Positions 57,539 through 64,000 of a stretch of 64,000 nucleotides of DNA are shown piece by piece. A model generated the notes under the pieces. That model was not told the origin of the DNA and did no database searches. It saw only the letters and a list, made by a program, of their open reading frames with translations. How positions within the stretch are numbered: the first letter of the stretch is position 1; the number at the start of each line of letters is the position of its first letter. The stretch comes from Nonomuraea fuscirosea (GTDB lineage Bacteria > Actinomycetota > Actinomycetes > Streptosporangiales > Streptosporangiaceae): NCBI RefSeq assembly GCF_003001935.1, contig NZ_PVNG01000009.1, forward strand, positions 62,001 through 126,000. Reading direction: 5' to 3'. The position numbers and the translations under genes are program-made.

Positions 57539-59882
57539 GCATGAATCCTTCCCCTGGACGGCAGGCGACGTCGATGACGGCGTCGCGATGGCGGACGCGG
57601 GTGCGCGCCGCCCGGTCGCAGTGGATCCGGGCCCGATGCAGGCGCCCGTCTCGCCAGGCCACGTCGACCGTGAAGCCGCCGCGGGCGCGCAGCCCCCGGA
57701 CCGAGCCGTCACGCCAGGCGGACGGCAGCGCCGGCAGCAGCTCGACCTCCTCGCCGTCGGACTGCAGCAACATCTCGGCGAGCGCGGCGGTGCCGCCGGC
57801 GTTGCCGTCGAAGGAGTAGATGTTCTGCTCGGCGCCGGCGACCCCGCCGACGGAGTAGCTGAGCAGGTTCGCCTCGCTGGCTTCCGTGATCAGCTTGGTG
57901 AGGTGGGTCAGCGCCTTGTCGCCGTCGAGCAGACGGGCGTAGAAGGCGGCGAAATTGGCCTCCACCCACTCGGTCTGCTCCCAGCCCGGCGCCCGCTGCC
58001 GGCGTTCCAGGACCACCTCGGCGGCACGAGCGAGCTCGGGCGTGCGGCGCGGCGTGATCTGCCGCTCGGGGAACACCGCGCACAGATGGGAGGTGTGCCG
58101 GTGGGCGGGGACCGCCTCCTCGGCGTCGTCCAGCCACTCCTGCAGCTGGCCGTGCCGGCCGATCAGGAACGGCGACAGCCGTTCCCGCGCGGCGGCCACG
58201 CGCTCGCGCAGGTCAGGATCGCAGTCGAGGATGGTGGCGGCCTGACCGCAGATCCGCAGGATCGCCTCGGCGAAGACGCGGTCGACCGTGTTGCCCATCG
58301 CGATCGAGCACGGGGTGCCGTCCGGCGCCAGGTACCAGTTCTCCGGCGAGTCGGACGGACCGGCCACGAGCCAGCCGTGGACCGGATGGGGCACCAGATA
58401 GGAGAGCAGGAACAGGGCGGCGTCGCGGAGGACGGGGTAGGCCTCCTCGCGGAGGAACTCCTCGTCGGGCCGGTACTCGTAGCGCTCCCACAGCTGCAGG
58501 GCGAGCCAGGCGCCGCCGGTGACGTTCAGGCCCCAGCCCAGGCCGGCGCCGGGCGCGGTGTAGCCCCAGGCGTTGGTGACCGTGTGCGCGACCCAGCCGT
58601 CCGCGCCGTACATCCCCTTGGCGGTGGCCCGGCCGTGCGCGGCGAGCCGCTGGAGGAACCGGACCAGCGGGGTGTGGCATTCGGCGAGGTTGGCCGGTTC
58701 GGCGGCCCAGTAGTTCTGCTGGGTGTTGATGTCGAGGTGGAAGTCGTCGCTCCAGCCCGAGGTGCTGGCCAGCCCGTCGTTCCAGACGCCCTGCAAGGCG
58801 AGCGGCAGGGGCGAGTCCTCCCGTGAGCCGGCCATGGTGAGGTAGCGGCCGTACTGGAAGTACAGGGCGATCAGGTCGTCGTCGCGCTCGCCGCGGGCGA
58901 GACGGTCCCGGCGGACGTCGGTGGGCAGGTCGACCGGCTCGCCGAGGTCGATCGACACCCGGCCCATCAGGCGGCGGTGGTCCTCGACGTGCGCGGCGCG
59001 TAGCACGTCGTAGCCGGCCTCGGCGGCCGCTGCGATCAACCGCTCCGCCCGCTCGGCCGGGTCGTCGCCGGCCCAGTCCGTGCCGACCGCGACCAGCACG
59101 ACGGCCGCGTCCGCGCCGGTCACGGCGACCGTGCCGGCGTCGCGGCGCAGCGTCCCGCCCTCGGCCTCGATCCGGACCCGGATCTCGACGGCGGCGCCCC
59201 GGGTCCCGTCGCTGTGCAGCGACTCGACCGCGCGGCCGCTGAACGCGAGACCGCAAGTGACGCCGGACGTGACGCCGGACGCGAGGCCGGACGCGAGGCC
59301 GGACGTGACATCGGCGGCGAGGCCGGAGGTGACGCCGGGCGCGGTGGTCGTGACCTCGCCGGGGAACACGCTGTCGTCCAGGCCGGCCGTGAAGCCGACC
59401 GCGCCGGGCCGATCGGCCGTCAGGCGCAGCGCGATGACCCCGTGAGGATGGGAGGCGAGCACCTCCCGTACGTGATGGACGCCGTCCTGCTCGAACTCGA
59501 CCCGGACGACTCCTTCGTCGAGGTCCAGCAGGCGACGGTAGCCGCGGAACCCGCCGCCGCCGAAGTCCAGCCGCAGCCGGGGGAGCGGCAGGTTGGTGCC
59601 GAACGAGGCCGGCCGGCCGAGCAGGTGCTCCTCGGCCAGCCGCTGGGCCTCGGCCGGCCGGCCGTCGAACAGCAGCCGCCGCACGGTCGGCAACGCGCCG
59701 AGCGCCGTGGGGCTCACGTCGGTGGCCGAGGGCGCCCCCGACCACGCGGTCGACTCGGACAGCCGGATGCTCTCGGCGCCCACACCGCCGTACACCATGC
59801 CGCCGAGCCGGCCGTTGCCGATCGGCAACGCGTCGAACCAGCGCTCGGCGGGCCGGTCGTAGCGGAGAACGGTGGAAGACAT
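57513..59882 (-). CDS. GH95 family glycoside hydrolase (alpha-L-fucosidase type)
   Basis: This 789-residue enzyme has the GH95 start DALPIGNGRLGGMVYGG (about 18-34) with SESTAWSG. The (alpha/alpha)6 core has FHLDINTQQNYWAAEPANL, WLVAGPSDSPENWY (acid region), HRHTSHLCAVFP and FDGNAGGTAALAEML. Characterised fucosidases generally show N-x-N where this protein has D-I-N, so the preferred deoxy- or L-sugar may differ. No signal peptide. A repeat-coded Ser/Gly loop is inserted near residues 181-208. ATG 59882 has AGGAG upstream; the frame continues open above it but is not conserved. It lies nine bases after the esterase gene. Confidence 0.88.
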   Translation of the reverse strand: MSSTVLRYDRPAERWFDALPIGNGRLGGMVYGGVGAESIRLSESTAWSGAPSATDVSPTALGALPTVRRLLFDGRPAEAQRLAEEHLLGRPASFGTNLPLPRLRLDFGGGGFRGYRRLLDLDEGVVRVEFEQDGVHHVREVLASHPHGVIALRLTADRPGAVGFTAGLDDSVFPGEVTTTAPGVTSGLAADVTSGLASGLASGVTSGVTCGLAFSGRAVESLHSDGTRGAAVEIRVRIEAEGGTLRRDAGTVAVTGADAAVVLVAVGTDWAGDDPAERAERLIAAAAEAGYDVLRAAHVEDHRRLMGRVSIDLGEPVDLPTDVRRDRLARGERDDDLIALYFQYGRYLTMAGSREDSPLPLALQGVWNDGLASTSGWSDDFHLDINTQQNYWAAEPANLAECHTPLVRFLQRLAAHGRATAKGMYGADGWVAHTVTNAWGYTAPGAGLGWGLNVTGGAWLALQLWERYEYRPDEEFLREEAYPVLRDAALFLLSYLVPHPVHGWLVAGPSDSPENWYLAPDGTPCSIAMGNTVDRVFAEAILRICGQAATILDCDPDLRERVAAARERLSPFLIGRHGQLQEWLDDAEEAVPAHRHTSHLCAVFPERQITPRRTPELARAAEVVLERRQRAPGWEQTEWVEANFAAFYARLLDGDKALTHLTKLITEASEANLLSYSVGGVAGAEQNIYSFDGNAGGTAALAEMLLQSDGEEVELLPALPSAWRDGSVRGLRARGGFTVDVAWRDGRLHRARIHCDRAARTRVRHRDAVIDVACRPGEGFMLEEHHFTA
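59257..59340 (-). repeat. Seven 12-bp tandem repeats inside the GH95 gene
   Basis: Seven copies of a 12-bp unit (plus strand GTGACGCCGGAC or GCGAGGCCGGAC, up to four differences) are in frame and code for tetrapeptides of the form S/A-G-V/L-T/A. This adds about 28 residues in the N-terminal beta-domain, and the copies vary in exact tandem pairs, which suggests recent slippage. Confidence 0.85.
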
Positions 59883-59890
59883 CGGACTCC

Positions 59891-60847
59891 TCATGCCAGC
59901 TGATCGCGCAGCCACGGAAGCTGGACCGGCGCCTGGAACGTCCCGCCGCCCTCGTGCCGGTTGTACGGCCAGACCTGCATCCGCTTCGGCCCCGCGTAGT
60001 GGTTGTAGGCGGCGTAGACCGTGGACGGCGGGCACACGTCGTCCATGAGGCCGACGGAGTACAACGCCGGCGCGGTGGCCCTGGCCGCGAAGTTCACGCC
60101 GTCGAAATAGCGCAGAGTGCGGAAGACCTGCTCGACGCGATCGCGGTTGGTCGCGCAGAAGACCGACAGCTCCTGGTACGGGTAGGAGTCGGTGATCTCG
60201 GTGGCCCGCCGGAAGGAGGTCAGGAACGGCACGTCGATCAGCGCGGCCCGGACCTGGCGGTGCAGACCGGCCACCGCCTGCGCGATGCCGCCGCCCTGGC
60301 TCGCCCCGGCCACCACGATGCGGCCCGGGTCCACCGCGGGGAGGGTGCCCGCCAGGTCCACCGCCCGGACCGCGTCGGTGAACAGCCGGCGGTAGTAGTA
60401 CTCCTCGGGGTCGAGCACGCCCCGGGTCATCAGGCCGGTGTGGTGCGGTGTGCCGTCGCCGGGCAGGTCGGGGGTGTCTCCGTCGCCCTGCCCGCGGGAG
60501 TCCACCACGAGCACGGCGTAGCCGGCGGCCGGCCAGAGCAGCCATTCGTGCGGACGCCCGCGCCCGCCGCCGTACCCGATGAACTGCACGACGCACGGCA
60601 GCGGCCGCTCGCCGACGACGGGCTCGATCAGCCAGGCGGCCACCCGCTGACCGTCGTGGCCGCTGAACCGCACGTCGAAGACGCGCACCCCGGGCAGCAG
60701 CGCGTCGTAGGGCGTCACCTCGGCCGCCAGGTCGTGCTCGCGGGCGGCGCTGAGCGTACGGGACCAGAAGGCGTCGAAGTCGTCCGGCTGGTCGAGGGCC
60801 GGGCGGTAGTCGCGCAGCCGGTCGAGGGGAAGGTCGAACATGGCCAT
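59891..60847 (-). CDS. Acetylxylan-esterase (AXE1/cephalosporin-C deacetylase) family
   Basis: The protein (318 residues) is an alpha/beta-hydrolase of the AXE1 family: DVRFSGHDGQRVAAWLIEP, VVQFIGYGGGRGRPHEWLLW (oxyanion region), VVDSRGQGDGDTPDLPGDG, nucleophile VAGASQGGG (S183), acid in VGLMDDVCPP (D269/270) and histidine in YNRHEGGG (H298). It removes acetyl groups from sugars and works in the cytoplasm. It lies between the GH36 and GH95 genes in one transcript, so the imported oligosaccharide is probably acetylated. ATG 60847 and 60841 are both possible starts. Confidence 0.92.
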   Translation of the reverse strand: MAMFDLPLDRLRDYRPALDQPDDFDAFWSRTLSAAREHDLAAEVTPYDALLPGVRVFDVRFSGHDGQRVAAWLIEPVVGERPLPCVVQFIGYGGGRGRPHEWLLWPAAGYAVLVVDSRGQGDGDTPDLPGDGTPHHTGLMTRGVLDPEEYYYRRLFTDAVRAVDLAGTLPAVDPGRIVVAGASQGGGIAQAVAGLHRQVRAALIDVPFLTSFRRATEITDSYPYQELSVFCATNRDRVEQVFRTLRYFDGVNFAARATAPALYSVGLMDDVCPPSTVYAAYNHYAGPKRMQVWPYNRHEGGGTFQAPVQLPWLRDQLA

Positions 60848-60850
60848 GGG

Positions 60851-62947
60851 TCAGTCCTCGATGCGGATGAGCTGGACGAGGGCGCTGGCGTGGTCGCCCT
60901 CGGGCAGGGGGAGGGGAAGGCCGGACCGCAGCAGGACGGCTCCGGAGTAGGTGGCGCCGGTGTCCGGATCCCGGTAGGTGGCGCCGGGATCGAGCGCGGT
61001 CAGCCGCAGCGGGGCCGGTTGATGCCCGTACGGGCGCGACGGGCACCAGGCGAGCACCACGAACCGGTCCTCGTGCGCGAATCCCACCGCCGTCAGGGTG
61101 CCCTCGCCGGTCAGCCGGTACGCCGTGCCGTGCTGCACCGCCGGCCGGATGCGTTTGTACGTGGCGATCAGCTCGGTGGCCTCCTTGAGCTCGTCCTCGG
61201 TCCACGTGGCGAGGTCGCCGCCGACCCCCAGCGCCCCGGCCATGGCGACGTGGAACCGGAAGCGCAACGGGGTCTGCCTGGCGGTGGCCACGTTCGGGCT
61301 GTCGGTCACCCACGCGCCCATGACCTGGGCCGGGAAGAGCTGGCTGAAGCCGTGCTGGATGGCGATCCGGTCGACGGGGTCGGTGTTGTCCGAGGTCCAG
61401 ATCTGGTCGGTGCGGGCGAGGATGCCCAGGTCGGCGCGCCCGCCGCCGCCGGCGCACGCCTCGATGCGCAGACCGGGATGATCGGCGCGGAGCCGATCCA
61501 TGATCCGGTAGACCGCCCGCGTGTGCTCGATCCACAACCGGTCGGGGTCGTCGTGCCCGGGCCAGCCGGCCTCGGTGAACGGCCGGTTGGCGTCCCATTT
61601 GAGATAGTCGATGTCGTGCTCCGCCACCAGCCGGTCGAGCCAGGCGTGGGCCCAGGCGGCGGTGTCCGGCCGGGCCAGGTTGAGCACGAGCTGGTGCCGC
61701 AGCTCGGTACGTTCGCGGTTGGCCATGTGCATGACCCAGTCCGGATGCGCCCGGTAGAGGTCGCTGTCGGGGTTGACCATCTCCGGCTCGACCCACAGCC
61801 CGAAGCGCATGCCGAGCCGGTGCACCTCGGCGGAGAGCGACCGCAGGCCATGGGGGAAGCGGTCCGGGTTGGGCGTCCAGTCGCCGAGGCCGGCGTGGTC
61901 GCCGACGCGGCCGCCGAACCAGCCGTCATCCACCACGAACAGCTCGACGCCGATCCGCGCGGCCTGCGCGGCCAGCGCCGTCTGGCCCGCCTCGTCGACG
62001 TCGAAGCCCGTCGCCTCCCACGAGTTGTAGAGCACCGGCCGCGGCTCGCCGGGGTGCGGAAGCACGTGCCGGGCGACGTACGCGTGCCAGGCCCGGCTGG
62101 CCGCTCCGAACCCGCCGGCGGTGAACAGGCCGGCGAAGACCGGCGTGCTGAGGGTCTCGCCGGGCGCGAGCGACCAGGTGAGCCCCTCGTGGCCGTGGCC
62201 GCCGGTCCACGTCGTGCGGCCGGCCGGGTCGCGGTGCAGGGTGATCCGCCAGCTGCCGCTCCAGGCCAGGGCGGTGCTCCACACCTCACCGTGCTCCTCG
62301 CCGGCCGTGCCGTCGTCGAAGGCCAGCCAGGGGTTGGCGTGGTGGCTGGTCAGGCCGCGCCGGCTGGTGAAGACCGTCTCGGCGGTGGCGACCTCGGCCC
62401 GGCGCAGCCGGAACTCGCTGTTCCAGCCGCCGACCAGGTGACTCACCCGGTAGCCGTCCCGGCCCGGCAGGGTCCACGCCGCGCTGTCGCAGCGCCGCAG
62501 CGTGATCGGGAGCCGATCGTCGCGGTTCTCGACGGTGGTCCACCGCTCGATCACGTCGCTGTCCTCGTGCACCCGGTAGTGCAGGGTGAGCCGCAGCGGG
62601 TAGTGCCGGTCGTCCAGGTGGATGCTCAGATAGCCGTCGTCGGCGTCGTGGCCGGCGTAGCGCCACTCGACGGCGCGGGTGCCGTCGGCGAAGCGCACCT
62701 GCAGGCCGGGCGGCCCGAAGCGGGCGCCGCCCTCCACGGCCAGCTCCTCCGCCCCGCCCACGGCGTCGAAGCTGCTGCCCGCCGCCGGGGTGCGCTCGGC
62801 CAGCTCTCCGGCCTGCTCCAGGGTCAGGGCCGCACCCCAGTGCACGTGCCGCACGGTGTCGTCCTCGTCGATCCGGACGGCGTACGACGTGGACGGGGTA
62901 CGCAACAGCCACAGGCGCCGGCGGGGCTCGAACAGCGGAGGGGACAT
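60851..62947 (-). CDS. GH36 alpha-galactosidase
   Basis: The enzyme (698 residues) has the N-terminal beta-supersandwich, then the GH36 barrel: YNSWEATGFDVDEAGQTALA, LFVVDDGWFG, VEPEMVNPDSDLYRAHPDW, nucleophile DYLKWDANRPF (D452), acid IWTSDNTDPVDRI (D520) and TPLRFRFHVAMAGALGVGGDL. All catalytic elements are present; its length is close to that of bacterial GH36 enzymes (~730). No signal peptide, so it cuts imported alpha-galactosides. ATG 62947 follows AAGGAGCCAG. It is the first gene of the four-enzyme operon reading from the second ROK element. Confidence 0.93.
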   Translation of the reverse strand: MSPPLFEPRRRLWLLRTPSTSYAVRIDEDDTVRHVHWGAALTLEQAGELAERTPAAGSSFDAVGGAEELAVEGGARFGPPGLQVRFADGTRAVEWRYAGHDADDGYLSIHLDDRHYPLRLTLHYRVHEDSDVIERWTTVENRDDRLPITLRRCDSAAWTLPGRDGYRVSHLVGGWNSEFRLRRAEVATAETVFTSRRGLTSHHANPWLAFDDGTAGEEHGEVWSTALAWSGSWRITLHRDPAGRTTWTGGHGHEGLTWSLAPGETLSTPVFAGLFTAGGFGAASRAWHAYVARHVLPHPGEPRPVLYNSWEATGFDVDEAGQTALAAQAARIGVELFVVDDGWFGGRVGDHAGLGDWTPNPDRFPHGLRSLSAEVHRLGMRFGLWVEPEMVNPDSDLYRAHPDWVMHMANRERTELRHQLVLNLARPDTAAWAHAWLDRLVAEHDIDYLKWDANRPFTEAGWPGHDDPDRLWIEHTRAVYRIMDRLRADHPGLRIEACAGGGGRADLGILARTDQIWTSDNTDPVDRIAIQHGFSQLFPAQVMGAWVTDSPNVATARQTPLRFRFHVAMAGALGVGGDLATWTEDELKEATELIATYKRIRPAVQHGTAYRLTGEGTLTAVGFAHEDRFVVLAWCPSRPYGHQPAPLRLTALDPGATYRDPDTGATYSGAVLLRSGLPLPLPEGDHASALVQLIRIED

Positions 62948-63016
62948 CTGGCTCCTTGGTGGTGATCGTGGGAGCGTGGGCGGTGAGTGCAGTGAGCGTA
63001 GGTCCGCGCTCGCGGC

Positions 63017-63056
63017 CAAATCAATACTTGACGAAGGAAATTATTGTGCCTAGATT
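63017..63056 (+). promoter_or_regulatory. ROK-type operator and promoter, copy 2
   Basis: The same 30 bp as at 51896-51925 occur at 63017-63046 in the same orientation. TTGACG (63028-63033), 17 bases and TAGATT (63051-63056) place the transcript start at about 63,063, which is the A of the ROK start codon. The GH36 operon reads away on the other strand. Confidence 0.87.
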
Positions 63057-63062
63057 TCAGTC

Positions 63063-64000
63063 ATGTTTCCCGAGGCTGACGCCGTAGCCCCCGCGGTCAC
63101 GGCGGTCTTCACCACCGTGCTGACCGAGGGCCCCCTCAGCCGCGTCGCCCTCGCCCGCCGGCTCGGCCTGTCCTCGGCCGCCGTCACCAAGGCCGCGCGT
63201 CCGCTCATCGAGCTGGGCTACCTGGAGGAACTGGCCGCGACCGAGCGGACCGGGCCGGGCGCCGGGCGTCCGGCCAGCCCGCTGGCCATCCGGGCCGACC
63301 GCGAGTTCTTCGTCGGCGTGAAGATCACCGGTGACGAGCTGATCGGCGTGGTCTGCGACCTTCGCGCCGAGGTGCGCACCTCGGCCCACCGGCGGCTGTC
63401 GGCGCCCGACGTGGATCACGTCCTCACCGAGCTGGGCGAGCTCGTCGGCGAACTGCTCGACCGTCCCGGCGGCTACCGGGCCCGTACCCGCCGGCTCGGG
63501 CTGGCCGTCTCCGGCGACGTCGACCGCTCCACCGGTCTGGTGCGGTATTCGCCGTTCCTGCGCTGGCACGACCTGCCCCTGCGGGAACAGGCGGAGAAGA
63601 TCACCGGCCTCACCGTCACCGTGGAGAACGACGTCAAGGCGCTGACCACCGCCGAGCACTGGTTCGGCGAGGGCGTCGGCGCCGAGTCGTTCGCCCTCGT
63701 GACCGTCGGCGCGGGCATAGGCTGCGGCCTGGTCGTCGGCGGACGCCTCGTCTCCGGCTCACACGGCGTGGCCGGCGAGATCGGTCATATCGGCATCGAC
63801 GTGAACGGCCCGGCCTGCCACTGCGGGAGCCGCGGCTGCGTCGAGGCGATCGCCGGCGCCGACGCCATCGTCCGGCAGGCCCGGTCGGCCGCCGGCCGGC
63901 CGGAGCTCACCTTCGACGACGCGGTGGCGCTGGCCCGAGCCGGCGACGCCCCGGCCGGCGCCGTCTTCGCCCGGGCCGGCGACGCGATCGGCTCCGGCAT
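63063..64000 (+). CDS. ROK family regulator of the alpha-galactoside locus (partial)
   Basis: At least 312 residues are present; the gene runs out of the window. N-terminal wHTH: LSRVALARRLGLSSAAVTKA with ARPLIELGYLEEL. ROK domain: LGLAVSGDVDRSTGLVRYSP, VENDVKALTTAEHWFGEGVG, VTVGAGIGCGLVVGGRLVSG, EIGHIGID and the zinc motif CHCGSRGCVEA. No ribosome site precedes ATG 63063, and the promoter geometry suggests a leaderless message. The 30-bp repeat at this promoter and at the GH27/ABC promoter makes it the likely repressor of both, with an alpha-galactoside or galactose as inducer. Confidence 0.92.
   Translation, partial: MFPEADAVAPAVTAVFTTVLTEGPLSRVALARRLGLSSAAVTKAARPLIELGYLEELAATERTGPGAGRPASPLAIRADREFFVGVKITGDELIGVVCDLRAEVRTSAHRRLSAPDVDHVLTELGELVGELLDRPGGYRARTRRLGLAVSGDVDRSTGLVRYSPFLRWHDLPLREQAEKITGLTVTVENDVKALTTAEHWFGEGVGAESFALVTVGAGIGCGLVVGGRLVSGSHGVAGEIGHIGIDVNGPACHCGSRGCVEAIAGADAIVRQARSAAGRPELTFDDAVALARAGDAPAGAVFARAGDAIGSG

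Noticed and set aside
59257..59340. CRISPR-like repeat array
   Set aside because: The 12-bp units are contiguous with no spacers, are in frame, and encode a protein loop.
57513..61796. A continuous 1,427-codon minus-strand frame
   Set aside because: Only the part from 59882 has GH95 features and a ribosome site; the upstream part is antisense-like reading through the esterase and GH36 genes.

Overview
The window is very GC-rich DNA in the style of an actinomycete: GTG and TTG starts, strong AGGAGG-type ribosome sites, many ATGA stop-start overlaps, LLM (F420-type) oxidoreductases, ROK, GntR, TetR and MmyB-like regulators, and several families of lipoprotein-dependent ABC importers. A soil actinobacterium near Streptosporangiales (Nonomuraea or Actinomadura type) is my inference. 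I see no rRNA, tRNA, CRISPR array or intact insertion sequence.

Bases 1-13,200 hold the end of a FadD15-like acyl-CoA ligase, a membrane acyltransferase, a SnoaL-like protein with an FAD monooxygenase under a divergent TetR regulator (three operator repeats between them), a soluble Ser/Thr kinase, a diacylglycerol-kinase-like gene with a small partner, a RidA protein, a LAL-type LuxR regulator broken by several frameshifts, and an NmrA-like oxidoreductase. Bases 13,200-18,400 are a patchy, partly AT-richer stretch with stress-response genes (STAS antagonist, SpoIIE-type phosphatase, CsbD-like peptide), a decayed universal stress protein and several small ORFs.

Bases 18,400-29,000 are a catabolic regulon around one TetR gene. 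Its 18-bp operator occurs twice, inverted, over matching TTGACA-type promoters: one drives an acyl-CoA ligase and cupin (with an acyl-CoA dehydrogenase remnant behind them), the other an LLM oxidoreductase, a ribose-type ABC importer and an SMP-30 lactonase. A wrecked serine hydrolase follows. Bases 30,400-38,900 pair a ROK repressor and an M81 (MlrC-like) hydrolase with a divergent Opp/Dpp importer. Bases 38,900-41,500 hold an MmyB-type regulator, a quinone-oxidoreductase-like enzyme, a dead alpha/beta-hydrolase start and a cupin. Bases 41,500-45,500 form a compact amino-sugar module: GntR/UTRA regulator, SIS isomerase, GlcNAc-kinase-like ATPase and a DMT (EamA) transporter.

Bases 46,900-64,000 are carbohydrate-centred. 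After a GH43-like enzyme coupled to a DUF2786 protein comes an alpha-galactoside locus: secreted GH27 alpha-galactosidase, Lpl-type ABC importer, GH110 alpha-1,3-galactosidase, GH95 fucosidase-family enzyme, acetylxylan-esterase-family enzyme, GH36 alpha-galactosidase and a ROK regulator. A perfect 30-bp repeat lies in both divergent control regions and ties the two halves into one likely ROK regulon. In both copies the promoter is placed so that transcripts should begin at an ATG. The proposed scheme is trimming outside the cell, import of the oligosaccharide, and removal of galactose, deoxy-sugar and acetyl groups inside.

At least seven genes are clear remnants (TetR tail, LAL regulator, USP, acyl-CoA dehydrogenase, serine hydrolase, alpha/beta-hydrolase start, transposase fragment). 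Most lie at junctions between functional modules.
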